A DNA stretch of 64,000 nucleotides, from contig JBAOII010000036.1 in NCBI GenBank assembly GCA_037045685.1, forward strand, positions 1 through 64,000. Direction: 5' to 3'. The notes below the pieces were generated by a model. It had not been told where the DNA came from, ran no database searches, and was given only the letters and a program-made list of their open reading frames with translations. This document shows positions 54,049 through 63,037 of the stretch, piece after piece (within the stretch, counting starts at the first letter, position 1; the number at the start of each line of letters is the position of its first letter). Origin of the DNA: Competibacter_A sp037045685 (lineage in GTDB: Bacteria > Pseudomonadota > Gammaproteobacteria > Competibacterales > Competibacteraceae). The position numbers were made by a program, and so were the translations under genes.

Positions 54049-54774
54049 TCAGGCCGCGCCGGCCCCGACCCGCGCCCGCAGCCGGGCGAGCGCCTGGCCG
54101 TGCAACTGGCTGACCCGCGATTCGCTCACGCCCAGCACCGCGCCGATTTCCTTGAGGTGCAGCTCCTCGTCGTAATAGAGCGACAGCACCAGCTTTTCCC
54201 GCTCGGGCAGCAGATCGATCGCCGAAGCCAGCAGCTTGAGCAGGCTGTCCCGGCCGACGGCTTCGGACGGATCGCCGCCGGGCGCGGGCACGCGATGGAT
54301 TTCGCTCTCGTCGTCCGGCCCGCCCTCGTCGAGCGACAGCAAGCGTTGGCCGCGCAGGTCGGTCAGCGCCTCGTGATACTCGGTCAGGCTCACGCCCATC
54401 TGCTCGGCGATGTCCCGGTCTTGGGCCTCGCGGCCGGTGGCGGTTTCCACGGCGTGGATCGCCGCCGTCACCTCGCGCGCCTTGCGGTGCACCGAGCGCG
54501 GCGTCCAGTCGCCCTTGCGGATCTCGTCGAGCATGGCGCCGCGAATGCGCGGTTCGGCGAAGGTGGCGAAGCTGGCGCCCTGAGCCGGATCGTAGCGCCG
54601 CGCCGCTTCCAGCAGACCCAACATGCCGGCCTGGATCAGATCGTCCACCTGCACCGATGCCGGCAACCGGGCCAGCAGGTGGTAGGCGATCCGCTTGACC
54701 TGCGGCGCGTGGCGGGCGATCAAGTCGTCCGCCGTCTCGCCGCCCAGGCTGGCGTACAGGGCCACGCCTTTCAT
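54049..54774 (-). CDS. fliA: Flagellar sigma factor FliA (sigma-28)
   Basis: 241 residues. Region 2: HAPQVKRIAYHLLARLPASV, QVDDLIQAGMLGLLEAARRY and FATFAEPRIRGAMLDEIRKG. Region 3: RDIAEQMGVSLTEYHEALTD. Region 4: LPEREKLVLSLYYDEELHLK and EIGAVLGVSESRVSQLHGQA. It would read the TAAA-N15-GCCGATA promoters at 17034 and 35979. Its start overlaps the flhG stop by four bases, so it is made together with the FlhF/FlhG pair. Confidence 0.96.
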   Translation of the reverse strand: MKGVALYASLGGETADDLIARHAPQVKRIAYHLLARLPASVQVDDLIQAGMLGLLEAARRYDPAQGASFATFAEPRIRGAMLDEIRKGDWTPRSVHRKAREVTAAIHAVETATGREAQDRDIAEQMGVSLTEYHEALTDLRGQRLLSLDEGGPDDESEIHRVPAPGGDPSEAVGRDSLLKLLASAIDLLPEREKLVLSLYYDEELHLKEIGAVLGVSESRVSQLHGQALARLRARVGAGAA

Positions 54775-55661
54775 TCACCGCGTTCCTTGAGCCGGTAGGC
54801 GGGGTCGATCAGGCGTTCGATGAAAAATTGCAGATAGCCGCTGGCGCTGCGGGGGATCGGCCAGCGCCCGATGATGTGGGCGGCCAGCCGGTGAAAGGCT
54901 TCGGCCGAGCGGCTGCTCGGGAAGGCTTCCACCACGGCGCGCTGGGCCTGGACCGCCTTGCGCAACTGCGGGTCTTCGGGGATGAACCCGCAAAAGCTCA
55001 GGCTCACGTCCAGAAACCGGTCGGAAACCCGGACCAGCTTGTTGAACAGCTCGCGGCCTTCCTGGGCGGTGGCGACCCGGTTGGCGAGGATCTGGAACCG
55101 GTCCATGTCGTAATCCTGGCTGAGCAGCTTGATCAGGGCGTAGGCGTCGGTGATCGAGGCCGGCTCGTCGCAGACCACCACGATGACGTCGTGGGAGGCC
55201 CGGCTGAAGGTGACCACGCTGTCGGAGATGCCGGCGGCGGAGTCGATCAGCATGATGTCCACCGAGTCGTTCAGCTCGCTGAAGGCGCCGACCAGACCGG
55301 CGTTTTCCTCCGGCGTCAGCTCCGCCATGCGCTTGACCCCGGAACTGGCCGGAATGATCCGGATGCCGTTCGGGCCGGTGACGATGATTTCCTCCAGGGT
55401 CCGTTCCTGGCTGATGACGTGGGACAGGTTGTAGAGCGGGTGCAGCCCCAGGATCACGTCCACGTTGGCCAGCCCGAGATCGGCGTCCAGCAGCATGACG
55501 CTCTGGTTCTGGAGGCTCAGGGCCAACGCCAGGTTGACCGAGATGTTGGTTTTGCCGACGCCGCCCTTGCCGCTGGTCACGCAGACCACGCGCACGGGCC
55601 GGTTATGGGTCGATTGTGACATGCCGAAAGCCTGAGCGCGGAGCGGTTCAACAGCAGACAT
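54771..55661 (-). CDS. flhG: Flagellar number regulator FlhG/FleN (MinD-like ATPase)
   Basis: 296 residues from the ATG at 55661, which has an AGAGG site 9 bases ahead; the ATG at 55622 has none. Deviant Walker A VTSGKGGVGKTNISVNLALA, MLLDADLGLANVDVILGLHP, DIMLIDSAAGISDSVVTFSR. The C-terminal amphipathic helix region (QFFIERLIDPAYRLKE) could bind the membrane. FlhG limits the number of polar flagella and in Pseudomonas restrains FleQ. Confidence 0.94.
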   Translation of the reverse strand: MSAVEPLRAQAFGMSQSTHNRPVRVVCVTSGKGGVGKTNISVNLALALSLQNQSVMLLDADLGLANVDVILGLHPLYNLSHVISQERTLEEIIVTGPNGIRIIPASSGVKRMAELTPEENAGLVGAFSELNDSVDIMLIDSAAGISDSVVTFSRASHDVIVVVCDEPASITDAYALIKLLSQDYDMDRFQILANRVATAQEGRELFNKLVRVSDRFLDVSLSFCGFIPEDPQLRKAVQAQRAVVEAFPSSRSAEAFHRLAAHIIGRWPIPRSASGYLQFFIERLIDPAYRLKERGE

Positions 55662-56979
55662 GAGCGGTCAACCTCTTCCCGAAGGTCAGCGCGAGGGTAT
55701 CGTTTTCGAGCGCCGCTGCGTACAGCCCCGCGAATTCCTCGCCCAGCCGGATCAGGGCATCGATTTGCGCCGCCTGGAGATCCTCGGGCACCCGCTGGCC
55801 GTTGCAGATGTACGCCAGCGGCAGGCCCTGTTCGTGCACCGCCGAGAGCGCCGCGCCCAGCCGGGTGGTTTCGTCCACCTTGGTGAGGATGGCGCCGCTC
55901 AGGGGCACGCGGGCGAACGCGGTCATCGATTCCTGGAGCACGGCGTGCTGGGCGTTGGCGGCCAGCACCAGATAGCTGCGGATGTGGGAGGGATCGTCGA
56001 GCAGGGCGAATTGCTGCGACAGGCGCAGGTCGCGCTGGCTCATGCCGGCGGTGTCGATCAGGATCAAAGACTTGTCGGAAAACGCCCGGATGGTCTCCTG
56101 CAACTCTTGCGCGCTGCGGACCAGGCGCACCGGCGCGTCCAGGATCATGCCGAAGGTGCAAAGCTGCTCGAAGGCGCCGATCCGGTAGCTGTCGGTGGTG
56201 ATCAGCGCCACCCGGTTCGGGCCGTGACGCAAGTTGTAGCGCGCGGCCAGCTTGGCGGCGGTGGTGGTCTTGCCGACCCCGGTCGGACCGATCAGGGCCG
56301 CGACGCCGCCCCGGGTCAGGATATCGTCCTGGGTGACGGACAGGCCGCGCCCCAGGGTCGCGAGCGCCAGCCGCCACGCCCGCGCCGGGTCGGACTCGCC
56401 GGCGGCGGCGTCGGCCAAGTGCAGGCACAGGTTGGGGTTGCAACCGAAATCCAGCAACTGGCCCAGCAGATCGGCCCGGTGGGGTTGCCGGCGTCCCAGC
56501 TCGCCCCAGGCCAGCCCCGAGAGCTGCTGCTCCAGCAGGTTGTGCATGATTTGAAGCTCGTGGCGCATTTCCACCAGCAGCGGATCCTGCGACCAGACCA
56601 CGCGCGGCTTGTCGGGTCGCGCCGGTCCCGCCGCCGGCTCGGCGCTCGCCGGCCGCGCCGCCGGGGCGGCGGGAATGGCCGACCGGATCGTCCGGATCGC
56701 CGCCGCCGGCTCGGCCGGCCGAGGTTCCTCCCCATCCGGGTTGGCGTCTGCGGACACGCCGGTTTCGGGGACCTCGGCGCGGGTCCGCGCGCCGGCGTCG
56801 GGCGCCGCCGGCAGTTGCATCCCTTGCAGCAGCCGTTCGTCGTAATCGACCGCCGCGATGATTTCGAAGCCGGCCTCGGAGCGCTGGTTGGACAGGATCA
56901 CCGCGTCCGGACCCAGCTCCTCCCGGATTTTGCGCATCGCTTCACGGATATTGGCGGCATTCAATCGTTTGATTTTCAT
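55648..56979 (-). CDS. flhF: Flagellar biosynthesis GTPase FlhF (SRP-like)
   Basis: 443 residues. FlhF marks the pole for the flagellum. It starts MKIKRLNAANIREAMRKIRE, has a Pro/Ala-rich middle, and a G domain like SRP54: LIGPTGVGKTTTAAKLAARY (P loop), VALITTDSYRIGAFEQL, LIDTAGMSQRD (G3), ILTKVDETTRLG (G4). It overlaps the start of flhG by 14 bases. The length is typical for polar flagellates. Confidence 0.95.
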   Translation of the reverse strand: MKIKRLNAANIREAMRKIREELGPDAVILSNQRSEAGFEIIAAVDYDERLLQGMQLPAAPDAGARTRAEVPETGVSADANPDGEEPRPAEPAAAIRTIRSAIPAAPAARPASAEPAAGPARPDKPRVVWSQDPLLVEMRHELQIMHNLLEQQLSGLAWGELGRRQPHRADLLGQLLDFGCNPNLCLHLADAAAGESDPARAWRLALATLGRGLSVTQDDILTRGGVAALIGPTGVGKTTTAAKLAARYNLRHGPNRVALITTDSYRIGAFEQLCTFGMILDAPVRLVRSAQELQETIRAFSDKSLILIDTAGMSQRDLRLSQQFALLDDPSHIRSYLVLAANAQHAVLQESMTAFARVPLSGAILTKVDETTRLGAALSAVHEQGLPLAYICNGQRVPEDLQAAQIDALIRLGEEFAGLYAAALENDTLALTFGKRLTAHVCC

Positions 56980-57039
56980 CGTGTTCGTTCCTGCGGTTGT
57001 CGCGACTTCCGCATCCGGGGCAGGCCGCGTTCGATTCGC

Positions 57040-59121
57040 TTACTTGCCCACTGTGGCGATGACCTTGAGCTTCTTGTCCTCGGGGATTTCGCTGAAGGCG
57101 AGGACGTGGAGGTTGGGTATCCCGTGCCGCGTGAACCGCGCCAGCATGACGCGGATCACATCCGGGACCAGCAGCACCGCCGGTTGACCCACCAACTCCT
57201 GCTTCTGGGCAGTTTCCAGCAGCGCCTTGTGCAAGCGCTCGGCCAGTCCCGGCTCCAGGGGCGCTTGCTCGTCCCTGCCCATCTGCAAGGTACGGAGCAA
57301 TATCTGTTCCAATTCGGCGGCCAGGGTGATCACCGACAGCTCGTCTTCCAAGCTATTGATATTTTGGACGATCATCCGCCCCAAGGCGACCCGGACGGCG
57401 GCCGTCAGCACGTCGGGGTCCTGACTCCGGGAGCCGTGCTCCGCCAAAGTTTCGGCGATGGTCCGCATATCCCGGATCGGCACCTGTTCCAGCAGCAGAT
57501 TTTGCAGCACGCGCACCACGACCCGCAGCGCCAGGGTCTTGGGCACCAGATCCTGCACCAGGCGCGGCATGGCCTGCGCCAGCCGGTCCAGCAGTTGCTG
57601 GGTTTCCTCGTGGCCCAGCAATTCGTGGGCGTGGCCGAGCAGGATCTGGTTCAGGTGGGTGGCGATGACGGTGCTGGCGTCCACCACGGTGTAGCCGAGG
57701 GTCTGGGCCTGCTCGCGCAGGTTGGGCTCGATCCACACCGCCGGCAGCTTGAAGGCCGGGTCCTGGGTGGGGATGCCGGGCAGGGGGCTGTGGACCTGGC
57801 CGGGATTGATGGCGAGCTGCCGGTCGGGAAACGCCTCGGATTCGGCGGCCGTCACCCCCAGCAAGGCGATCCGGTAGGCGGTCGGCGCCAGATCGAGATT
57901 GTCGCGGATGTGGACCGGCGGAATCAGGAAGCCCAGCTCCTGGGACAGCTTCTTGCGAACCCCCTTGATCCGGCCCAGCAACTGGCCGTTCTGGTTGCGA
58001 TCCACCAGGGCGATCAGCCGGTAGCCCACTTCCATGCCGATGGTGTCCAGCGGCGGCACGTCGTCCCAGCCCACCTCGCGGGTTTCCTCGCCGGAGGGCG
58101 CTCCCGGCCCGGCGGTCCCGCCGCCCTCGTCCGTCGGGGCCGGGGCCGGGGGGCGGCGGGAGGTGCGCCAGGCCAGATAGCCGGCGCCGCCGGCCAGGCT
58201 CAGGAACACCAGGTTGGGCATGCCCGGAATCAGCCCCAACATGCCGATGATGCCGGCGGTGACGCCCAGGGTTTGCGGGCTGCCGAACAGCTGGCGGGTG
58301 ATCTGTTGGCCGATGTCCTGGGAGCCCGAGGCGCGGGTGACCATGATGGCGGCGGCGGTGGACAGCAGCAGCGCCGGCAGTTGCGCCACCAAACCGTCGC
58401 CGATGGTCAGCAGCGTGTAGAACTGGGCCGCCTCGCCCAGCGGCAGGTCGTGTTGCAGGGTGCCGATGGCGATGCCGCCCAGCATGTTGATGAACAGGAT
58501 CAGAATGCCGGCGATGGCGTCGCCGCGCACGAATTTGCTGGCGCCGTCCATGGAGCCGTAGAAGTCGGCTTCCTGGACCACCTCGGAGCGCCGGCGCTTG
58601 GCTTCGGACTGATCGATGATCCCGGCGTTGAGGTCGGCGTCGATGGCCATCTGCTTGCCCGGCATGGCGTCCAGGGTAAAGCGAGCGCTGACTTCGGAGA
58701 CGCGACCGGCGCCCTTGGTGACCACCACGAAATTGATGATGGTGAGGATGGCGAACACCACCAGGCCGACGGCGTAGTTGCCGCCGACCACGAAATGGCC
58801 GAACGATTCGATCACTTTGCCGGCGGCGTCCGCCCCGGCGTGGCCGTGCAGCAGCACCACCCGGGTGGAGGCCACGTTGAGGGCCAGCCGCAACAGAGTG
58901 GTCACCAGCAGCACGGTGGGGAACACCGCGAAGTCCAGCGGCCGTTCGCTGTAGACGGTGGCCAGCAGCACGACCAGCGACAGGGCGATGTTGAAGGTGA
59001 AAAACACGTCCAGCGCGAACGGCGGCAGCGGCACGACCACCATCATCAGGATGACGATCAGCAGGGCCGGCGCGCCCAGGCCGGACCGAGCCATGCCGGT
59101 GAGCGAGGCGGCCAGATTCAT
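57040..59121 (-). CDS. flhA: Flagellar export gate protein FlhA
   Basis: 693 residues, the largest part of the export gate. Eight membrane helices in the N-terminal half, beginning LGAPALLIVILMMVVVPLPP. The conserved FHIPEP region appears as ARFTLDAMPGKQMAIDADLN with GIIDQSEAKRRR. The C-terminal cytosolic domain includes DALHLGHAHELLGHEETQ-like sequence (here LLGHAHELLGHEETQQLLDR), VVRVLQNLLLEQVPIRDMRT and LLVPDVIRVMLARFTRHGIP. The length is standard. 60 bases separate it from flhF. Confidence 0.96.
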   Translation of the reverse strand: MNLAASLTGMARSGLGAPALLIVILMMVVVPLPPFALDVFFTFNIALSLVVLLATVYSERPLDFAVFPTVLLVTTLLRLALNVASTRVVLLHGHAGADAAGKVIESFGHFVVGGNYAVGLVVFAILTIINFVVVTKGAGRVSEVSARFTLDAMPGKQMAIDADLNAGIIDQSEAKRRRSEVVQEADFYGSMDGASKFVRGDAIAGILILFINMLGGIAIGTLQHDLPLGEAAQFYTLLTIGDGLVAQLPALLLSTAAAIMVTRASGSQDIGQQITRQLFGSPQTLGVTAGIIGMLGLIPGMPNLVFLSLAGGAGYLAWRTSRRPPAPAPTDEGGGTAGPGAPSGEETREVGWDDVPPLDTIGMEVGYRLIALVDRNQNGQLLGRIKGVRKKLSQELGFLIPPVHIRDNLDLAPTAYRIALLGVTAAESEAFPDRQLAINPGQVHSPLPGIPTQDPAFKLPAVWIEPNLREQAQTLGYTVVDASTVIATHLNQILLGHAHELLGHEETQQLLDRLAQAMPRLVQDLVPKTLALRVVVRVLQNLLLEQVPIRDMRTIAETLAEHGSRSQDPDVLTAAVRVALGRMIVQNINSLEDELSVITLAAELEQILLRTLQMGRDEQAPLEPGLAERLHKALLETAQKQELVGQPAVLLVPDVIRVMLARFTRHGIPNLHVLAFSEIPEDKKLKVIATVGK

Positions 59122-59248
59122 CGGAGCGATTCCCCGGGTTGGCGCCGCCCGCCGGCGGGCGCGCGAGTCACGGCGAGAGCGGCCGAGCGGCCGATCCCGA
59201 GCGATGGGCGAGGCGGAATTTTTGGTGGAACCCGCATGCGGTCGGCCC

Positions 59249-60370
59249 TCATTCGGTGCGCAGCTCGGGCGGCACCGGCACGTCGTGCATGGCGATCGGA
59301 TCGCCGGTCAGCTCGCCGTCCCGGCGCAGCCGGTACACGTAGGCGAGCACTTGGGCGACCGCCTGGTACAGGCCGACCGGAATGGGCTTATCGAGCGCGC
59401 CGTTGTGATACAGAGCGCGGGCCAGCAACCGCGATTCCACCCTCGGGATTTTGTGCTGGCCGGCCAGTTCGCGGATGCGCAGCGCCACCCGTTCGACGCC
59501 CATGGCCACGATCACCGGGGCCTTCATGGTGTCCGGCTGGTATTGCAAGGCCACGGCGTAATGGCTCGGGTTGGTCACGATCACGTCGGCGGCGGGCACT
59601 TTTTCCATCATCCGGCGCTGGGCGAACTCCTGTTGCAGGCGGCGGATGCGGCCCTTGACCTCCGGTTTGCCCTCGGTGTCCTTCATCTCGTCGCGCACTT
59701 CCTGCTTGGTCATGCGCAGGTTGCGGAAAAACGTGATGAGCTGAAACGGCACGTCCACCCCGGCGATCAGCAGCATCGGCAGGGTCAGGATCAGAAAGGT
59801 CCAGCCCAGGGTGTGGGCGGTGTGGGCCAGCGCCGGCAGCAGCGGTTCCCGACCCAAGTGCAGCAGTTCGGCTTGGCCCCGCCACAGCAGAACGACCGCC
59901 ACGCCGCCCACCACCAGGAATTTGATCAGGGCCTTGATCAGCTCCATCAGCGACTGCCAGGAGAACAGGCGGGCGACACCCTTCATGACGTTGAGATGCT
60001 CCCACTTGAAACCCAGGCTGAAGGACCAGCCGCCGAGCGCCAGCGGACCCATGAGAGCGATGACCAGCATCAGCCCGAGGAACGGCCCCAGCAACAGCAG
60101 GAGATCGATGAAGGCTTGTCCCAGCGCGGCGGAAATTTGACCGGTGTCGGTTATTTTCTTCGGATCGAGGGCCAAGCCGGCGCGCATTTGCGCGGCCAGA
60201 CCCTCGATCAGCGCCGGCCCCAGGATCAGCAGGGCGGTGGCGGCGACCAGCAGCATCGCCAGCGTGGTCAACTCGCGGGAACGGGCCACTTGGCCCTTTT
60301 CGGCGGCTTGTTCCAGGCGACGGGGCGTCGCCTGTTCCGTTCGTTCTTGGCCGTCTTCGTTTTCGGCCAT
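59249..60370 (-). CDS. flhB: Flagellar export switch protein FlhB
   Basis: 373 residues from the ATG at 60370 (MAENEDGQERTEQATPRRLE). Four membrane helices, then a cytosolic domain that should cut itself to switch export from hook to filament subunits. The cut site, usually NPTH, reads VIVTNPSHYAVALQY here, with Ser in place of Thr. EQATPRRLEQAAEKGQVARS and KQEVRDEMKDTEGKPEVKGR are family marks. Its start overlaps the fliR stop by one base. The 127 bases before flhA contain a perfect GC palindrome at 59147-59160. Confidence 0.95.
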   Translation of the reverse strand: MAENEDGQERTEQATPRRLEQAAEKGQVARSRELTTLAMLLVAATALLILGPALIEGLAAQMRAGLALDPKKITDTGQISAALGQAFIDLLLLLGPFLGLMLVIALMGPLALGGWSFSLGFKWEHLNVMKGVARLFSWQSLMELIKALIKFLVVGGVAVVLLWRGQAELLHLGREPLLPALAHTAHTLGWTFLILTLPMLLIAGVDVPFQLITFFRNLRMTKQEVRDEMKDTEGKPEVKGRIRRLQQEFAQRRMMEKVPAADVIVTNPSHYAVALQYQPDTMKAPVIVAMGVERVALRIRELAGQHKIPRVESRLLARALYHNGALDKPIPVGLYQAVAQVLAYVYRLRRDGELTGDPIAMHDVPVPPELRTE

Positions 60371-61149
60371 CAGCCGTTTTCTCCCGCCAGTTGGCCGATG
60401 CCGCGAAACGCGTCCTCGAACAAGCCGTTCAACTGGTACAGCAGGGTGGGCAGATTGTAGAGCAGGATCAGCAGGCCGAGCACCAGGGTGATCGGAAAGC
60501 CGACCGCGAAAATGTTGAGCTGCGGCGCGGCGCGGGTCATGACGCCGAAGGCGAGATTGACCACCAGCAGCGAGGCGACCGCCGGCAGCGCGATCAGCAC
60601 CGCCCCGGCGAAGGTCCGGCTGGCCCAGCCGACCAGCGTCCACAGCAGATCGCGATCGACGCCGGTCGCCGCCACCGGCAGGGTCGCGAAGCTGTCCACC
60701 AGCAGCCGGATCAGCAGCAGATGGCCGTTCAAGCTCAGAAAAACCAGGGTGCCGAGCAGGGTGTAAAACTGGCTCAGCAGCGGGCTCTGGGCACCGTTTT
60801 GCGGGTCCACCAGGCTGGCGAAGCCCAGCCCCATCTGGGTGGCGACCATCTGGCCGCCGAGTTCCAGCGCGCCGAACACCAGCCGCAGCACGAAGCCCAT
60901 GCTCAGGCCGATCAACACTTGCTGAGCCACGATCAGCAGGCCGGTGGGACTGACGGGCTCGACGGCCGGCACCGGCGGCACGAACGGCACGATCGCCCAG
61001 GTCAGGGCCAGCGCCAGCATCAGCCGAACCCGGCGCGGCAGGGTCCGCGAGCCGAACACGGGCGCGACGCTGACCAGGGCGGCGACCCGGGTCAGCGGCC
61101 ACAGGAAGGCGCCGACCCAGGCGGCGATTTCGGCGCTGCCCAATTGCAT
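60370..61149 (-). CDS. fliR: Flagellar export gate protein FliR
   Basis: 259 residues from the ATG at 61149 (MQLGSAEIAAWVGAFLWPLT). Six hydrophobic segments. APVFGSRTLPRRVRLMLALA, QVLIGLSMGFVLRLVFGALE, GLGFASLVDPQNGAQSPLLS are typical. FliR forms the export pore with FliP and FliQ. Its stop overlaps flhB; 5 bases separate it from fliQ. Confidence 0.95.
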   Translation of the reverse strand: MQLGSAEIAAWVGAFLWPLTRVAALVSVAPVFGSRTLPRRVRLMLALALTWAIVPFVPPVPAVEPVSPTGLLIVAQQVLIGLSMGFVLRLVFGALELGGQMVATQMGLGFASLVDPQNGAQSPLLSQFYTLLGTLVFLSLNGHLLLIRLLVDSFATLPVAATGVDRDLLWTLVGWASRTFAGAVLIALPAVASLLVVNLAFGVMTRAAPQLNIFAVGFPITLVLGLLILLYNLPTLLYQLNGLFEDAFRGIGQLAGENG

Positions 61150-61154
61150 GGCGC

Positions 61155-61424
61155 TCAGCCGATCAGGTTGGGGATGTCCTGGAACAGCTTGCGGGTGAAT
61201 TCGACCAGCAATTCCAGCATCCACGGCCCGGCCAGGAGCAGCACCAGCACCAGCACCAGCAACTTGGGGACGAAGCTCAGGGTCATCTCGTTGATCTGGG
61301 TCGCGGCCTGGAACAGGCTGATCAAGACGCCGATCACCAGGGCCGACAGCAGCAGCGGCGCCGACAGCAAGGTCGCCATCTCCAGCGCCCGCTGGCCGAG
61401 CGTCATGATCGTTTCCGGGGTCAT
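61155..61424 (-). CDS. fliQ: Flagellar export gate protein FliQ
   Basis: 89 residues with two membrane helices. TPETIMTLGQRALEMATLLS, LISLFQAATQINEMTLSFVP and KLLVLVLVLLLAGPWMLELL are all usual. The length matches the family. It lies 15 bases after fliP. Confidence 0.96.
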   Translation of the reverse strand: MTPETIMTLGQRALEMATLLSAPLLLSALVIGVLISLFQAATQINEMTLSFVPKLLVLVLVLLLAGPWMLELLVEFTRKLFQDIPNLIG

Positions 61425-61439
61425 GGCGGTCTCCGGGCA

Positions 61440-62234
61440 TCAGGGCAGGTAGAAGCTGGAGGCCAGCGTGCTCATGAGCAGGCTCCATCCATCCACCAGC
61501 ACGAACAGCATGAGCTTGAGAGGAAACGAAATCATCATCGGCGACAGCATCATCATGCCCATCGCCATCAGCACGCTGGCCACCACCAGATCGATGATCA
61601 GGAACGGGATGAACAGCATGAAGCCGATCTGGAAGGCGGTCTTCAGCTCGCTGGTGATGTAGGCCGGCACCAGCAGCCCGAACGGCACCTGGTCGGCGGA
61701 TTCCAGCGATTTCCGGCCAGACAGTTGGGTGAACAGGGCCAGATCGCTTTCCCGGGTCTGGGCCAGCATGAACGCCTGCAAGGGTTGCTGGCCTTCCTGA
61801 AGCGCCTGCTGAAACGTGATGGTCTCGCTCAGATAGGGCGCCAGCGCCCGCTCGTTGATGCGCTCGAACACCGGCGCCATGATGAAAAAGGTCAGGAACA
61901 GCGCCAGGCCGATCAGGATCTGGTTGGACGGGGTCTGCATGGTGCCCAGCGCCTGCCGCAGCAGCGCCAGCACGATGATGACGCGGGTGAAGGCGGTCAT
62001 CATCAACAGGGCCGACGGCAGCAGGGTCAGCGCCGTCATCAATGCCAGGATTTGCAGGCTCAGCGACCAGGTTTCGCCGCCGCCCGCCGCCGGGATCACG
62101 GTGACCGCCGGCAAGCCGCCCGGCGCGGCCAGCGCCGTCCCCGATCCGGCCAGCAGGACCAGCAGGACCAGCGGCGCCAGCGGACGGCCACCGGCGAACC
62201 GGGGACGGCAGCGCTCAGGGTGGAGGGGCGTCAT
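61440..62234 (-). CDS. fliP: Flagellar export gate protein FliP
   Basis: 264 residues. A cleavable signal peptide (PLAPLVLLVLLAGSGTALAA) is followed by four membrane segments. Family marks: LLMMTAFTRVIIVLALLRQA, GTMQTPSNQILIGLALFLTF, GLLVPAYITSELKTAFQIGF and SPMMISFPLKLMLFVLVDGW. Five FliP subunits nucleate the export pore. Its start overlaps the end of fliO by 20 bases. Confidence 0.96.
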   Translation of the reverse strand: MTPLHPERCRPRFAGGRPLAPLVLLVLLAGSGTALAAPGGLPAVTVIPAAGGGETWSLSLQILALMTALTLLPSALLMMTAFTRVIIVLALLRQALGTMQTPSNQILIGLALFLTFFIMAPVFERINERALAPYLSETITFQQALQEGQQPLQAFMLAQTRESDLALFTQLSGRKSLESADQVPFGLLVPAYITSELKTAFQIGFMLFIPFLIIDLVVASVLMAMGMMMLSPMMISFPLKLMLFVLVDGWSLLMSTLASSFYLP

Positions 62235-62640
62235 GGGAGGATTCCGAGGGTGGCGGTGGGACGATCCGGAAAGAAGGAGCGGCCGGTCGAGAGGTCGCCG
62301 GGGCCAGGACGTGCAGGGTCTGGACCTGGTGGGCGGTCACCCCGATCAGCAGACGGGTCTGGTCCACTTCGACCAAGAGCAGGCGCTCCCGGCCGCCCAG
62401 AGGCAGACCGCCGACGACCCGGATGACGCCGTCGCGGGGCAGGGCATAGCGGCGCAGCAGCCAGCTCAGGCCGACCGCCAGAGCCAGAACCACGACCAGA
62501 CCCAGGGTGAGTTGCATCAGCATCCCGCCGCCGGGCATCCCGGACACGGCGGGCTCGGCGCGCGCCGGCTCGCCGGCGGCGGCCAGCGCCCATCCCGGTA
62601 GCGCCAGCGGCGCCAGCCATCCCGCGTGCCGCGCGCTCAT
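62215..62640 (-). CDS. fliO: Flagellar protein FliO
   Basis: 141 residues from the ATG at 62640 (MSARHAGWLAPLALPGWALA), overlapping the fliN stop by four bases. One membrane helix (LMQLTLGLVVVLALAVGLSW) and the short FliO domain (YALPRDGVIRVVGGLPLGGR, ERLLLVEVDQTRLLIGVTAH). A Pro/Ser tail follows. FliO helps FliP assemble and is otherwise poorly conserved. Confidence 0.92.
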   Translation of the reverse strand: MSARHAGWLAPLALPGWALAAAGEPARAEPAVSGMPGGGMLMQLTLGLVVVLALAVGLSWLLRRYALPRDGVIRVVGGLPLGGRERLLLVEVDQTRLLIGVTAHQVQTLHVLAPATSRPAAPSFRIVPPPPSESSHDAPPP

Positions 62641-62975
62641 CGCAGCCGACGAATCCGCTCTTCCTGGCTGACGATATCGGTGATCCGCACGCCGAAGCGC
62701 TCGTTGACCACCACCACCTCGCCGCGCGCCACCAGGCAGCCGTTGACCAGAATGTCGAGCGGGTCGCCGCCGGGCCGATCCAGCTTGACCACCGAGCCTT
62801 GGGTCAATCGCAGCAGCTCGCGGATGCTCATCCGAGTGTGGCCCAATTCCAGGGAAAGGGTGATGGGGATGTCCATCACCATGTCCAGGTTTTGCCCGGT
62901 CTTGCCGCCGGACAGTTCCGGGTCGTCGCCGAGCGTGGCGTGCTCTGGGTCCAGGGTATCGGCTTGGGCGTTCAT
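62637..62975 (-). CDS. fliN: Flagellar motor switch protein FliN
   Basis: 112 residues. The C-terminal SPOA domain reads MDIPITLSLELGHTRMSIRE, LLRLTQGSVVKLDRPGGDPL and NGCLVARGEVVVVNERFGVR, ending ITDIVSQEERIRRL. FliN forms the C ring with FliM and FliG. The length is standard. It lies 62 bases after fliM. Confidence 0.97.
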   Translation of the reverse strand: MNAQADTLDPEHATLGDDPELSGGKTGQNLDMVMDIPITLSLELGHTRMSIRELLRLTQGSVVKLDRPGGDPLDILVNGCLVARGEVVVVNERFGVRITDIVSQEERIRRLR

Positions 62976-63037
62976 GGTGGGGCGTTCTCCTCAATGCGGT
63001 ACGGCGTTTGGGCGGCGGCAGGCCGAGAAGGTCGAGG

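Noticed and set aside
59147..59160. Perfect palindrome GCCCGCCGGCGGGC between flhB and flhA as a terminator
   Set aside because: No T tract follows in either direction and such strings arise easily in very GC-rich DNA.
55660..59658. 1332-codon plus-strand open frame across flhF and flhA
   Set aside because: Antisense to two certain genes, low complexity, and no domain.
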